Shown here piece by piece: positions 9,937 through 19,210 of a DNA stretch of 64,000 nt. Position 1 is the first letter of the stretch. Each line of letters opens with the position of its first letter. The position numbers were made by a program, and so were the translations under genes. Below the pieces are notes generated by a model. The model was not told where the DNA came from. It was given only the letters and a program-made list of their open reading frames with translations, and searched no databases. The stretch is from Channallabes apus (lineage: Eukaryota > Chordata > Actinopteri > Siluriformes > Clariidae): NCBI GenBank assembly GCA_030522415.1, contig JAMASW010000059.1:1-64000 (forward strand), given 5' to 3'.

Positions 9937-10271
9937 GTAAAAAGACGTAGCCCTGGGATAAACCCAGAACCCACGTGGTGCACGGGCCTGCAACTCAGGC
10001 CTCATCTCCAGCACTCTCCATACAAACGATCGACAGATATGGCGCCTGATAGATTATGCAAGGCTAACGATCGTGTTTTGGGCTAGGCTGGGGTAAAATT
10101 TATCCACAAACACTCCTACTCCAGATAGGGTAGAATTAGTGTTAAGTGAACATGCCTGTGGAAAGGTTAAAGGTCAGATACACCTAGCGTTACAGGAAAA
10201 TATGGTTATGCTGACCTAGGGTTCTAGAGCTTATATTTTAAACTGACGGTTATGTTTAGGTTTAAGAAATT
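9937..10271 (+). repeat. Long telomere-associated element, truncated copy A1
   Basis: This copy starts with TAAAAAGACGTAGCCCTGGG and carries TGCACGGGCC at 9979-9988. It ends at GAAATTGGGG, directly joined to TTAGGG repeats. It is nearly identical to A2 and to the first ~340 bp of the copy at 12617, which reads on past the same point. The difference shows that A1 is truncated at its right end. Confidence 0.85.
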
Positions 10272-10293
10272 GGGGTTAGGGTTAGGGTTAGGG
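10272..10293 (+). repeat. Interstitial TTAGGG tract
   Basis: Three clean TTAGGG units sit between the truncated copies A1 and A2. Confidence 0.9.
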
Positions 10294-10626
10294 TAAAAAG
10301 ACGTAGCCCTGGGATAAACCCAGAACCCACGTGGTGCACGGGCCTGCAACTCAGGTCTCATCTCCAGCACTCTCCATACAAACGATCGACAGATATGGCG
10401 CCTGATAGATTATGCAAGGCTAACGATCGTGTTTTGGGCTAGGCTGGGGTAAAATTTATCCACAAACACTCCTACTCCAGATAGGGTAGAATTAGTGTTA
10501 AGTGACCATGCCTGTGGAAGGTTAAAGGTCAGATACACCTAGGGTTACAGGAAAATATGGTTATGCTGACCTAGGGTTCTAGAGCTTATATTTTAAACTG
10601 ACGGTTATGTTTAGGTTTAAGAAATT
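10294..10626 (+). repeat. Long telomere-associated element, truncated copy A2
   Basis: This is the second short copy, differing from A1 at only a few positions (for example GTGGAAGG against GTGGAAAGG). TGCACGGGCC lies at 10335-10344. It ends at the same GAAATTGGG point and runs into TTAGGG, so A1 and A2 plus their telomeric spacer look like one duplicated unit. Confidence 0.85.
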
Positions 10627-10648
10627 GGGTTAGGGTTAGGGTTAGGTT
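10627..10648 (+). repeat. Interstitial TTAGGG tract
   Basis: About three TTAGGG units follow copy A2. Confidence 0.85.
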
Positions 10649-11557
10649 AAAAAATTATGTTTAAAATGAGTCCACATTGTGGCTGGGGTGCACTGGCTAC
10701 AGTGCGCATCTACTGGTTCCCTACTCATAGCGAGGCTTTACCAATCAGGATTAAAACCTATAAACTTAAAATGAAAATTAAAATGAAAAGATATAAATAA
10801 ATGTACATGATATGTACAATAAATAAAGACTAAAAAATCATCAATAAAAGTTAGGGGATCCTAATAGGGTTTGAACTGTTTAGGTGGGGAGAGGTTAGGG
10901 TAAGGACGGGATAGGGTTATGCATAATTAGGGTAAAGGTTAAGGTAAGAAGCAGGTTGAGGATAGGGTTAGGCGCACTAAGGGTAAAGGTTATGGTTAGG
11001 GACAGGATGGGAATAGGGGTAGACATACTAAGGGTAAAGGTTAGGGTCAGGATGGTGGATAGGATTATGCATAGCTCTAATGGAGATTAAGGTCAGGGTC
11101 AAGATCAAATGTAAGAATGTGTTGAGAGATAAACTCAGGATCCTCATTTGGGGTATAGGGTGAAATAAAATGGCCTGGATTAAATAGATAAAAGGGATAG
11201 ATATATGGGGAAAATAGGTGGGTACAGTCTGTATTGCAAAACATTCATTTTAATCTAAAGACTTAAAAATTAAGGGAAAGTGCTATAAAAAATAAGTGCT
11301 ACAAAATAAGTGCAATATAATTTATAAAAGAAATAAGTGCTCAAATCAATCCCACAAACCCACACACAATAAATATAAAATATATTATGCCCTTAATTCC
11401 TTATAAAGTGTCTTGAGATTAAGTCAAAGTAACTTTATTTTTCAGACTGACTAAAAAATTATTTTCAACGTCATTACCCACATCTATAAATACATAAATA
11501 AAACATTAATATAAGAAGGACTTGATTAAAATAAATCCACTGGGAAAATAAATAAAA
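10649..11557. other. Unique-looking subtelomeric spacer with a ~51-bp minisatellite
   Basis: No gene is visible. From about 10893 to 11090 a degenerate minisatellite repeats GGTTAGGG-like starts at 10893, 10937, 10988 and 11039 (spacing 44, 51, 51 bp), each ending in GGGTAAAG-type sequence. The rest is A/T-rich (11160-11557). Confidence 0.55.
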
Positions 11558-11579
11558 GGGTTAGGGTTAGGGTTAGGGA
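11558..11579 (+). repeat. Interstitial TTAGGG tract leading into the founder short element
   Basis: GGGTTAGGGTTAGGGTTAGGG is joined directly to the head of the founder copy of the 876-bp unit. Confidence 0.9.
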
Positions 11580-12437
11580 AATGACCGTGGCTCCATTGCC
11601 CCACAAAGAACCCAAGTGGGGTTAGGTTTAGGGAAAAAGGGGGGTAGGGGTTAAGACAATTAGGGAAACGGTCCGGGGGCAGGGTCCAAGGCAAGGGAAC
11701 TTTGGGGATAGGGTGGGATGGGGGATAGGGTAGGGAAACTCGGGTCCCTGCAGGACTAGAACCAACGTTATGCACGGGCCTACCACGACTTTATCAGTCC
11801 CAGACCCCTCAAATCTCCCCTGTAGCTCTGAAAAACGTCCCTCCCCTTGGTTAACACTTTGAGCTCTTTGTTGCAAGTCTATTTGGCGCTACGTTTCGGT
11901 TTATCTTAACCTTCATCAGGCTTAGACTTGCATTTTGATGTTCCTCCTGGCTGCTTCGATGCTAGAGTGATGAAAACTCTGGTAAACTGACCTTTTAAAT
12001 ACATGGGATACACCCCCTTGTTGAAAAAATTGCTCCTTAAATAACAGCCAAGGAAAAATAATTTGCTTTACAATTTTTCTGAAAGTTATTTTCTTCTTTA
12101 AATTATTTAACTTCAGAAAATAAGTGTACCAGGTAATTATTAAACTTTTTCCAAGTTTCCAAAAATTGTCCCATGATTTTTTTCATGTGTTTATGGTTCT
12201 TATTTCCTTTCTTCAGGATTTTTGACCATCAGGACAGAGTTTTTTACTTCATTTCAACTTACCAAAAATTGTCCCATAATTTTTATGGTTCTTTTTTACC
12301 TTGTTTCAGGATTTTTGACCATCAGGACAGGTAAGTGCAGCAGGTAAGTATTTTTCATTGACTTAATTTTGTTGTTTTTCAGGCTGGTGGAAGACCAAGA
12401 GAAGATCCGAGTTCAACTCCATCGGGTGGCACTGGCT
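11572..12437 (+). repeat. Founder-like full copy (F1) of the 876-bp element
   Basis: This isolated full unit has about 874 bp spacing to the next start and differs from the main array at several sites: ATTGCCCCACAAAG in the head, a 6-G run followed by TAGGGG, GTAAGTGC near the right end, and A/T-rich middle changes. It carries TGCACGGGCC at 11771-11780, a minus-strand hammerhead-like fold (11872-11932) and the right end GGCACTGGCT. It shares TAGGGG and GTAAGTGC with array units 13-19, which suggests these are the older character states. Confidence 0.88.
11872..11932 (-). ncRNA. Hammerhead-ribozyme-like fold in founder copy F1
   Basis: It is identical in sequence to the fold in array unit 1: a 10-bp outer stem I, CUGAUGA, a 4-bp stem II, GAAAC and GUA. 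Its preservation in a copy whose other parts have diverged from the array is mild evidence that the fold matters, or simply that it is short. Confidence 0.55.
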
Positions 12438-12572
12438 GGGTTAGGTTTAGGGAAATGACCGTGGCTCCATTGCCCCACAAAGAACCCAAGTGGGGTTAGG
12501 TTTAGGGAAAAAGGGGGGTAGGGGTTAAGACAATTAGGGAAACGGTCCGGGGGCAGGGTCCAAGGCAAGGGA
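12438..12572 (+). repeat. Truncated second founder copy (F2)
   Basis: This tandem neighbour of F1 is joined through the same GGCACTGGCT-GGGTTAGG junction. It stops after AAGGCAAGGGAA and continues as GGGTTAGGG repeats. The missing part is present in all other copies, so this is a right-end truncation into telomeric sequence. Confidence 0.85.
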
Positions 12573-12619
12573 AGGGTTAGGGTTAGGTTAGGGGAAATGG
12601 GTTAGGGTTAGGTTAGGGT
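12573..12619 (+). repeat. Interstitial telomere-like tract
   Basis: TTAGGG units and variants (GGTTAGGTTAGG, GGGGAAATGGG) lie between F2 and the long element copy. Confidence 0.85.
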
Positions 12620-13249
12620 AAAAAGACGTAGCCCTGGGATAAACCCAGAACCCACGTGGTGCACGGGCCTGCAACTCAGGCCTCATCTCCAGCACTCTCC
12701 ATACAAACGATCGACAGATATGGCGCCTGATAGATTATGCAAGGCTAACGATCGTGTTTTGGGCTAGGCTGGGGTAAACTTTATCCACAAACACTCCTAC
12801 TCCAGATAGGGTAGAATTAGTGTTAAGTGACCATGCCTGTGGAAAGGTTAAAGGTCAGATACACCTAGGGTTACAGGAAAATGTGGTTATGCTGACCTAG
12901 GGTTCTAGAGCTTATATTTTAAACTGACGGTTATGTTTAGGTTTAAGAAATTGGGTTTAGAGTTCAAAACTAACGGTTATATTTTGAGTTAAGGGATAGG
13001 AGACGCATTAATCCTATTTAAGGTTAAAAGTGTGAGCTAAGATTAAAATTCCTTTTAACCCAACGATATCCTAAATTGTGAGACACGTCATCAGTAGTAA
13101 ACCATAGAATCATAGGGTGTTTCGGCCTTCCATTACTAGACACCCTCCTCCATGGCGGCCCGCCGTAGGTGGATCAGTCCACGGCTCGTGCCTCATCGCC
13201 AATTGAATAAGTAATTTATGTTTCATTGTTTACTATATTTAATATTGAT

Positions 13250-13620
13250 TAAAATAAATGACCCTTTTAAAGTCCTAATTATAATAGTAGTTGTAATTGA
13301 AGCCTATGGAGCTAAGGTTTAAATTTATTGAAATTATCCTAGTATAATCTAAACTGTCATACAAACACTCTAAAATATTATTTATTTATTGGTTTAAGAT
13401 ATTAATTTAAATAAATGAACCTTTTTAAAGTCCTAGTTATAATAGTAGTTGTAATTAAAGCCTATGGAGCTAAGGTTTAAATTTATTGAAATTATCCTAG
13501 TATAATCTAAACTGTCATACAAACACTCTAAAATATTATTTATTTATTAGTTTAAGATATTAATTTAAATAAATGAACCTTTTTAAAGTCCTATTTATAA
13601 TACTAATGTAATAAAAGACT
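13250..13620 (+). repeat. ~158-bp internal tandem repeat in copy alpha
   Basis: The segment beginning near ATGAACCTTTTTAAAGTCC recurs at 13258, 13414 and 13573 (spacing 156 and 159 bp). The first two copies are nearly identical and the third is more diverged and partial. Copies beta and gamma have fewer repeats at the equivalent place. Confidence 0.8.
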
Positions 13621-13655
13621 ATAGAGCTAAGGTTTTTAAATTAACTGAAATTATA

Positions 13656-13960
13656 CTAATACAGCTTGAACCATAATACAATAAACATCTTGACTATATT
13701 AAACACAGTGAAGACTGGTAGATAACCATGACTCACCTCTCTGCCAATGGCCCTTTTGTTAACACCGCTAGGTTTCCGGAACCATTTGGACAGAGTGCTG
13801 CTCCGGGAAGTGTGTGGAGACCATCTGATCCCAGCGGATGACCCCAAATCGGATCAACAAGCTTCTACTGGGTAGATCTCATGGAGAAAATTCTTCCAAG
13901 ATGACAGTAAAATCCCCAGCCAAGTTAAACTGTAGTGGGAGGCCATCCCAGGTCCTTAAT
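13656..13960 (-). other. Conserved minus-strand block with splice-donor-like site (alpha)
   Basis: The block around GGCAGAGAGGTGAGTCATGG (minus strand) is shared with beta (15853-16179) and gamma (18792-19118). A 63-residue minus ORF is present here, but the homologous reading is 108 residues in beta and gamma, and frames differ upstream. I do not recognise a protein. The GTGAGT may be chance. Confidence 0.3.
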
Positions 13961-14401
13961 CGGCATATGTTTCACACTGAGGGTAGATGTTAAATTTTTT
14001 TGTATTATTCAGTTATTCATTGTTTTTATTCAGTGTGTCACAAAAATAATATTGCAAAAAACGGCACGACTCTATCTTTTGTCGTTTAGGAGTTATTAGT
14101 TAAAATATACTCCAGATTTAGCTTTCCCACAATGCTCTGGGGCACGGTCGGTTGTGGAACGCAAATAGGGTAAAAAATCTCATATGCAACGCCACTAAGG
14201 TAAAAATTGGAAGTTTGAAAGTTTATAATATCTAATAAACGTTTCTAAATTAATATTTAGGCCACAGTTGCAGTCCAAATATTTTTTATAAGGATGGATC
14301 ACAGTTGCAATCACCCTCATTAAACTAATCAGCGATCTTTGACCTATTTTGTAATAAATTAATCAGACTTTGTAATTATTTTAGACCAAAGTCTGATAAA
14401 C

Positions 14402-14424
14402 TAGGGTTAGGGTTAGGGTTAGGG
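14402..14424 (+). repeat. Interstitial TTAGGG tract
   Basis: TAGGG TTAGGG TTAGGG TTAGGG joins truncated copy alpha to the head of copy beta. Confidence 0.9.
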
Positions 14425-14914
14425 TAAAGTAAAATAATCCACTGCCCCGGGAAGGACCCGGAACCAGTGTTGTGCACGGGCCAGCCACTCAGGCCTCATT
14501 TTCAGCCTTCTCCATTATGACGGTCGACCAGTGTCGCCTGTTTAGGGTTTAAGAGCTAAAGACTCTGCTTTTAGCTAAGCTGTTGTAAAGACCCTCCATG
14601 AGCCGAGATACCCGCTTAAGGGTTAAAATTAAAATCAGGGCCTGGGGGTTGAGATTCGGGGTCATTTCTAGTTAAAGTCACGCCATTATACGCAAAGGCT
14701 GAAGTGTTTTGAGCCAAGTAAAATTAGAGTAAATGCCTGTTGGCCTTAAGGTCAAACATAGGCACCGAGTAAGGTGAGGGTTTTGGAAAAGGGGTAAGGT
14801 TGAAGACATTAAGGGTAACGGTCCCGGGACAGGGTCCAAGGCAAGGAACTTTGGGGATAGGATGGGTATGGGGATAGGTTGGGAAGACTCGGTTCCCTGC
14901 CGACCTGGAACCTA

Positions 14915-15180
14915 AGTGCAGTGGTGGCTCAATCGGTTAAGGCTGTGGGTTACTGAGTTACTGATCGGAAGGTCGGGGGTTCGAACCCCAGCATCGGCAA
15001 GTTGCCACTGTTGAGCCCTTGAGCAAGGCCCTTAACCCTATCTGCTCCAGGGGCGCTGTAAGCTGGCTGACCCTGCGCTCTGACCCCAGTTTCCTAATTG
15101 GGATATGCGAAGAAGAAATTTCGCTGTGCTGTAAAAAAGTACATGTGACAATAATTGAATATTCTTCTTCTTCTTCTTCT
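14915..15180 (+). mobile_element. tRNA-derived SINE inserted in copy beta
   Basis: The head has RNA polymerase III promoter boxes: box A-like TGGCTCAATCGGTTAAGG and box B GGTTCGAACCC. A conserved central part (GAGCAAGGCCCTTAACCC) and a body ending in GAAATTTCGCTGTGCTGT precede a CTT-repeat tail (15162-15180). Copy gamma has the uninterrupted site (CCTGGAACCTAAAGTTAAAA at about 18109-18128), which proves an insertion. Only a CTAA overlap could serve as target duplication. This SINE type is common in otophysan fishes, from general recognition. The short + strand ORF at 15019-15225 is only its translation. Confidence 0.88.
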
Positions 15181-15425
15181 AAAGTTAAAAGTCCGAGGTC
15201 AACTAGGTTTACGGTTAATGTTTAGACTTTAAACATTGTATTTGAAACTAATAGGGTTCTAAGAGTTAGGGTTAAAACTGACGGTTATGTTCTGAGTTTA
15301 AGGTTTAGGCGTAGGGTTCAAAACTGACGGTTATGTTTTAGGTTTGAAGTTTAGGATTAGGATTCTAAATAAGCAGCTGAAGACACTGACGGTTATATTT
15401 TGGGTTCAGGTATGAGAGACGCACT
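15181..15425 (+). repeat. Cluster of AACTGACGGTTATG-type motifs (beta)
   Basis: Three copies of a roughly 45-60-bp motif containing CTGACGGTTATGTT or CTGACGGTTATATT lie at about 15270, 15319 and 15388, interspersed with TTAGGG-like words. The same motif occurs at 10242, 10598, 12926, 12968, 18213, 18261 and 18328. Its role is unknown. Confidence 0.6.
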
Positions 15426-15852
15426 AAATCCTTTTTAAGGTTAAAGGTGTGAGCTAAGATTAAGGTACCCTTTAACCCAACGACATCCTAAATTGTGAGA
15501 CACGTCATCAGTAGTAAACCATAGAGTCACAGGGTGTTTCGGCCTTTTATTACTAGACACCCTCTTCTATGGCGGCCGGCCGTAGGTCGATCAGTCCTAG
15601 GCCCGTGTCTCATAACCAATTGAATAAGTAATTCATGTTTATTAATTTATTGATTTAAAATTAAAATTTTAATAAATGAACCTTTTTAAAGTCCTTTTTA
15701 TAATACTGGTGTAATTAAAGAATATAGAACTAAGGTTTGAATTCATTTAAATTATCCTAATACAACCTGAACCATCATGCAATCACTTCTAAAGTATTAT
15801 TTGTTTTAAATATTAATGTAAACATTAAAGATTTAAATTTACTGAAATTATC

Positions 15853-16179
15853 CTAATACAGCCTAAACCATCTTACAATTAACCTCTTAAACATATTACA
15901 CACAGTGAAGACTGGTAGATAACCATGACTCACCCTCTCTGCCAGTGGCCCTTTTGTTAACACCGCTAGATTTCCGGAACCACTTGGGCAGAGTGTTGCA
16001 CCAGGAAGTGTGTGGAGAGACCGTCTTATCTCAGTGGATGACCCCGAAATCAGATCAACAACCTTCTGCTGGAATAGCCTCCTGAGGAAAATTCTGTCAG
16101 AATGACAGTAAAAATCCCCAGCCATGTTAAAGCTTAATGGAAGGCCAATCCAGGTCCTTGATCTGTATATTTTTAACAC
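15853..16179 (-). other. 108-residue minus-strand ORF of unknown meaning (beta)
   Basis: The reading is the same in gamma except for one residue, which is explained by recent duplication rather than selection. In alpha the homologous region is frameshifted. It has no recognised domain. The stretch includes GTGAGT after a GGCAGAGAGG sequence, so it could be antisense to, or part of, an old exon. Probably not a gene. Confidence 0.25.
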
Positions 16180-16479
16180 TGATGGTAGATTTTAAATTTT
16201 TATTGTGTTATTCAGTTATTTGTTATTTCCATTCAGTGTGTCACAAACATCATGTTGCAAAAAACGGCACGACTCTATCTTTTTCCGTTTAGGAGTTATT
16301 TATTAAAATATACTCCAGATTTAAGTTACCCATGAGGCTCTGGGGCACAGACAATTGTGCAATGCCAATAGGGTAAAAAATTCGAATTAACGGCGGCACG
16401 CCCCTAAGGTGAAAATTGGAGATTTTATAGTTTAAAATATCTAATAAACATCTCTAATTAAATGTTTTAGGCCACAGTT

Positions 16480-16930
16480 GCAGCCCAAATATTTTATATC
16501 AAGGAAGATCACAGTTGCAATCACCCTCATTTATCAAATTAGCAATCTTTTATCTGTTTAATAAATAAATAAATGAGATTTTATTTTGATAAAAATATTT
16601 TAAGTCAAGGAAGATCACAGTTGCAATCACCATCATTTATCAAACTTATCAACCCTTTATCTGTGTAATAAATAAATAAATAAATAAATAAATAAGATTT
16701 TGTTTTTATTTTTATTTTGCTAAAAAGTCTAATAATCTACGACGCAATATACATTAAAATCCCAGATTTCCGATCGCTGCTAAAGTAAGAATATTATGAT
16801 TTTAAATTAAAATATCTATTAATCGTCTCTAATTTGCGGTTCGGGCCAAAGTTTCAGCCCAAACATTTTATAACAGAGTGAATTACAGTTGCCATTCACC
16901 CTCGTTTCCCTACTAAGCGATGTTTGACCT
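16480..16930 (+). repeat. Degenerate ~106-bp tandem repeat with ATAA microsatellite
   Basis: GATCACAGTTGCAATCACC occurs at 16507 and 16613 (106 bp apart), with a diverged third copy near 16880. A perfect ATAA-type microsatellite lies at about 16667-16695. Single copies of the unit occur in alpha near 14290-14320. Confidence 0.7.
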
Positions 16931-17197
16931 ATTTTGTAAATAAATTACATCAAGTATTAAGATTATACAAAGGCCTAATAACCTACGACGCATGTTTAAT
17001 CACTCGTGCCTGAGCTTTAACGCTCTGAGTGGGACAGATTGGACCAGCAGACGCCTATTTAGGGGTCCCGGAAGGCCGACGGGGATCAATTAAGGATGCC
17101 CCAGGACAGCATTGGGCGACAGGTTGAGGCACGCAACCAGAGCCTAAGCTAAGACATCGCCTATCGGCTCGGGGTGGACTGAACCTCCGAGGATGGC

Positions 17198-17455
17198 ATG
17201 AGATCGCGGGTCATGTTCGGCCTACTCCTTCTGTCCGAGGGTGGCACGGACCCCTACACTAGATTCGGGCTAATCCCAAATCGTGCTCCAGACGCACGCC
17301 CACTGAACCTTGACACCGTATGCGCTTACGCCCGAGGTCTAACGTCCCATCATATCTCCCTCGCCGACGCAGTCGAGCCCGTTTGTTCGGCCGCCCTAAA
17401 CAACGGATCACCCGTGTCTCTCGGTCCAATCATTACAGCACGTGCTCGTGAATAA
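17198..17455 (+). CDS. Unrecognised 85-residue ORF in a G/C-rich island
   Basis: The ORF runs ATG to TAA and lies in a markedly more G/C-rich stretch (about 16985-17460) than the surrounding A/T-rich element. The product starts with a short hydrophobic segment (VMFGLLLL) and has PYTRFGLIPNRAPDARPLNL and ADAVEPVCSAALNNG. I recognise no domain. It precedes a GTGAGT...ACCAG intron-like stretch and the common element end. It is present only in copy beta, because alpha and gamma are truncated before it. It could be a gene fragment carried by the element or a chance frame in G/C-rich DNA. Confidence 0.3.
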   Translation: MRSRVMFGLLLLSEGGTDPYTRFGLIPNRAPDARPLNLDTVCAYARGLTSHHISLADAVEPVCSAALNNGSPVSLGPIITARARE

Positions 17456-17493
17456 GCAGCGAAACTGTTGTCCCCAGCTAATAGGGTGTCTAG

Positions 17494-17575
17494 GTGAGTA
17501 TCTATATTAAAATGATATTACCTTCTATATAGTGAGGTTAACAATTAAGATAATGTTTTAACCTCTACTCACCAG
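17494..17575 (+). other. Possible intron before the element right end
   Basis: TCTAG-GTGAGTATC resembles a splice donor and TACTCACCAG-GACATGG an acceptor about 80 bp later. The acceptor is followed by about 47 bp ending in GGCACTGGCT at the TTAGGG junction. The 876-bp unit has the same order: splice-like sites, then about 55 bp, then GGCACTGGCT. The sites are short motifs and unproven. Confidence 0.3.
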
Positions 17576-17621
17576 GACATGGAGTTGGCTTCCAACAAGG
17601 TGACCGAGGGCGGCACTGGCT

Positions 17622-19180
17622 GGGTTAGGGTAAAGTAAAATAATCCACTGCCCCGGGAAGGACCCGGAACCAGTGTTGTGCACGGGCCAGCCACTCAGGC
17701 CTCATTTTCAGCCTTCTCCATTATGACGGTCGACCAGTGTCGCCTGTTTAGGGTTTAAGAGCTAAAGACTCTGCTTTTAGCTAAGCTGTTGTAAAGACCC
17801 TCCATGAGCCGAGATACCCGCTTAAGGGTTAAAATTAAAATCAGGGCCTGGGGGTTGAGATTCGGGGTCATTTCTAGTTAAAGTCACGCCATTATACGCA
17901 AAGGCTGAAGTGTTTTGAGCCAAGTAAAATTAGAGTAAATGCCTGTTGGCTTTAAGGTCAAACATAGGCACCGAGTAAGGTGAGGGTTTTGGAAAAGGGG
18001 TAAGGTTGAAGACATTAAGGGTAACGGTCCCGGGACAGGGTCCAAGGCAAGGAACTTTGGGGATAGGATGGGTATGGGGATAGGTTGGGAAGACTCGGTT
18101 CCCTGCCGACCTGGAACCTAAAGTTAAAAGTCCGAGGTCAACTAGGTTTACGGTTAATGTTTAGACTTTAAACATTGTATTTGAAACTAATAGGGTTCTA
18201 AGAGTTAGGGTTAAAACTGACGGTTATGTTCTGAGTTTAAGGTTTAGGCGTAGGGTTCAAAACTGACGGTTATGTTTTAGGTTTGAAGTTTAGGATTAGG
18301 ATTCTAAATAAGCAGCTGAAGACACTGACGGTTATATTTTGGGTTCAGGTATGAGAGACGCACTAAATCCTTTTTAAGGTTAAAGGTGTGAGCTAAGATT
18401 AAGGTACCCTTTAACCCAACGACATCCTAAATTGTGAGACACGTCATCAGTAGTAAACCATAGAGTCACAGGGTGTTTCGGCCTTTTATTACTAGACACC
18501 CTCTTCTATGGCGGCCGGCCGTAGGTCGATCAGTCCTAGGCCCGTGTCTCATAACCAATTGAATAAGTAATTCATGTTTATTAATTTATTGATTTAAAAT
18601 TAAAATTTTAATAAATGAACCTTTTTAAAGTCCTTTTTATAATACTGGTGTAATTAAAGAATATAGAACTAAGGTTTGAATTCATTGAAATTATCCTAAT
18701 ACAACCTGAACCATCATGCAATCACTTCTAAAGTATTATTTGTTTTAAATATTAATGTAAACATTAAAGATTTAAATTTACTGAAATTATCCTAATACAG
18801 CCTAAACCATCTTACAATTAACCTCTTAAACATATTACACACAGTGAAGACTGGTAGATAACCATGACTCACCCTCTCTGCCAGTGGCCCTTTTGTTAAC
18901 ACCGCTAGATTTCCGGAACCACTTGGGCAGAGTGTTGCACCAGGAAGTGTGTGGAGAGACCGTCTTATCCCAGTGGATGACCCCGAAATCAGATCAACAA
19001 CCTTCTGCTGGAATAGCCTCCTGAGGAAAATTCTGTCAGAATGACAGTAAAAATCCCCAGCCATGTTAAAGCTTAATGGAAGGCCAATCCAGGTCCTTGA
19101 TCTGTATATTTTTAACACTGATGGTAGATTTTAAATTTTTATTGTGTTATTCAGTTATTTGTTATTTCCATTCAGTGTGT
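17622..19180 (+). repeat. Long telomere-associated element, truncated copy gamma
   Basis: This is a tandem neighbour of beta, nearly identical over 1.55 kb; I noticed three differences (near 17949, 18687 and 18970). TGCACGGGCC lies at 17679-17688. It lacks the SINE. It stops at TTCAGTGTGT and passes directly into TTAGGG repeats, while beta continues with CACAAACATC after the same point (16241). Confidence 0.88.
18792..19118 (-). other. 108-residue minus-strand ORF of unknown meaning (gamma)
   Basis: This is a recent duplicate of the beta reading with one residue changed. No domain is recognised, and it is not independent evidence for a gene. Confidence 0.22.
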
Positions 19181-19210
19181 TAGGGTTAGGGTTAGGGTTA
19201 GGGTTAGGTT
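19180..19210 (+). repeat. TTAGGG tract between truncated copy gamma and the 876-bp array
   Basis: About four TTAGGG units follow the GTGTG end of copy gamma and grade into GGGTTAGGTTTGGG, the head of array unit 1. Confidence 0.92.

Larger units (their letters stand above)
12617..14401 (+). repeat. Long telomere-associated element, copy alpha
   Basis: It begins like A1/A2 (TGCACGGGCC at 12660-12669) but reads through the point where they stop. It continues into sequence homologous to 15400-16980 of copy beta. It contains an AACTGACGGTTATG-type motif (12926, 12968), a block with GGGTGTTTCGGCC (13121-13133) and an expanded internal tandem repeat (13250-13620). The right end stops after AAGTCTGATAAAC and is joined to TTAGGG. 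The homologous part of beta instead reads on, so alpha is truncated. No coding function is evident. Confidence 0.75.
14416..17621 (+). repeat. Long telomere-associated element, most complete copy (beta)
   Basis: It starts with GGGTTAGGG-TAAAGTAAAA and has a head with TGCACGGGCC (14473-14482). A module at about 14788-14910 is homologous to the 876-bp unit (AACGGTCC, AGGGTCCAAGGCAAGGAACT, GGGAAGACTCGG). Next come a SINE insertion (14915-15180), AACTGACGGTTATG-type motifs and a central A/T-rich part. A degenerate ~106-bp repeat follows, then a G/C-rich ORF-bearing part (about 16985-17460), an intron-like stretch and the right end GGCACTGGCT. It is followed at once by GGGTTAGGG and the next copy (gamma), so it is a tandem unit of 3206 bp, about 2940 bp without the SINE. 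Confidence 0.78.

Noticed and set aside
9823..10014. A 63-residue minus-strand ORF with Pro-Asn-Pro repeats
   Set aside because: It is a translation of degenerate telomere repeat (CCCTAA reads as Pro, Asn, Leu and Thr combinations).
14915..14995. A functional tRNA gene at the start of the SINE
   Set aside because: The promoter boxes are tRNA-like but no full cloverleaf is evident, and the segment is fused to a SINE body and tail.
15480..15600. A second ribozyme in the long element, from GTCATCAG and GTTTCGGCC words
   Set aside because: The core words are present on the minus strand in the order GAAAC then CUGAUGA, but no complementary stem II could be found for a permuted hammerhead.
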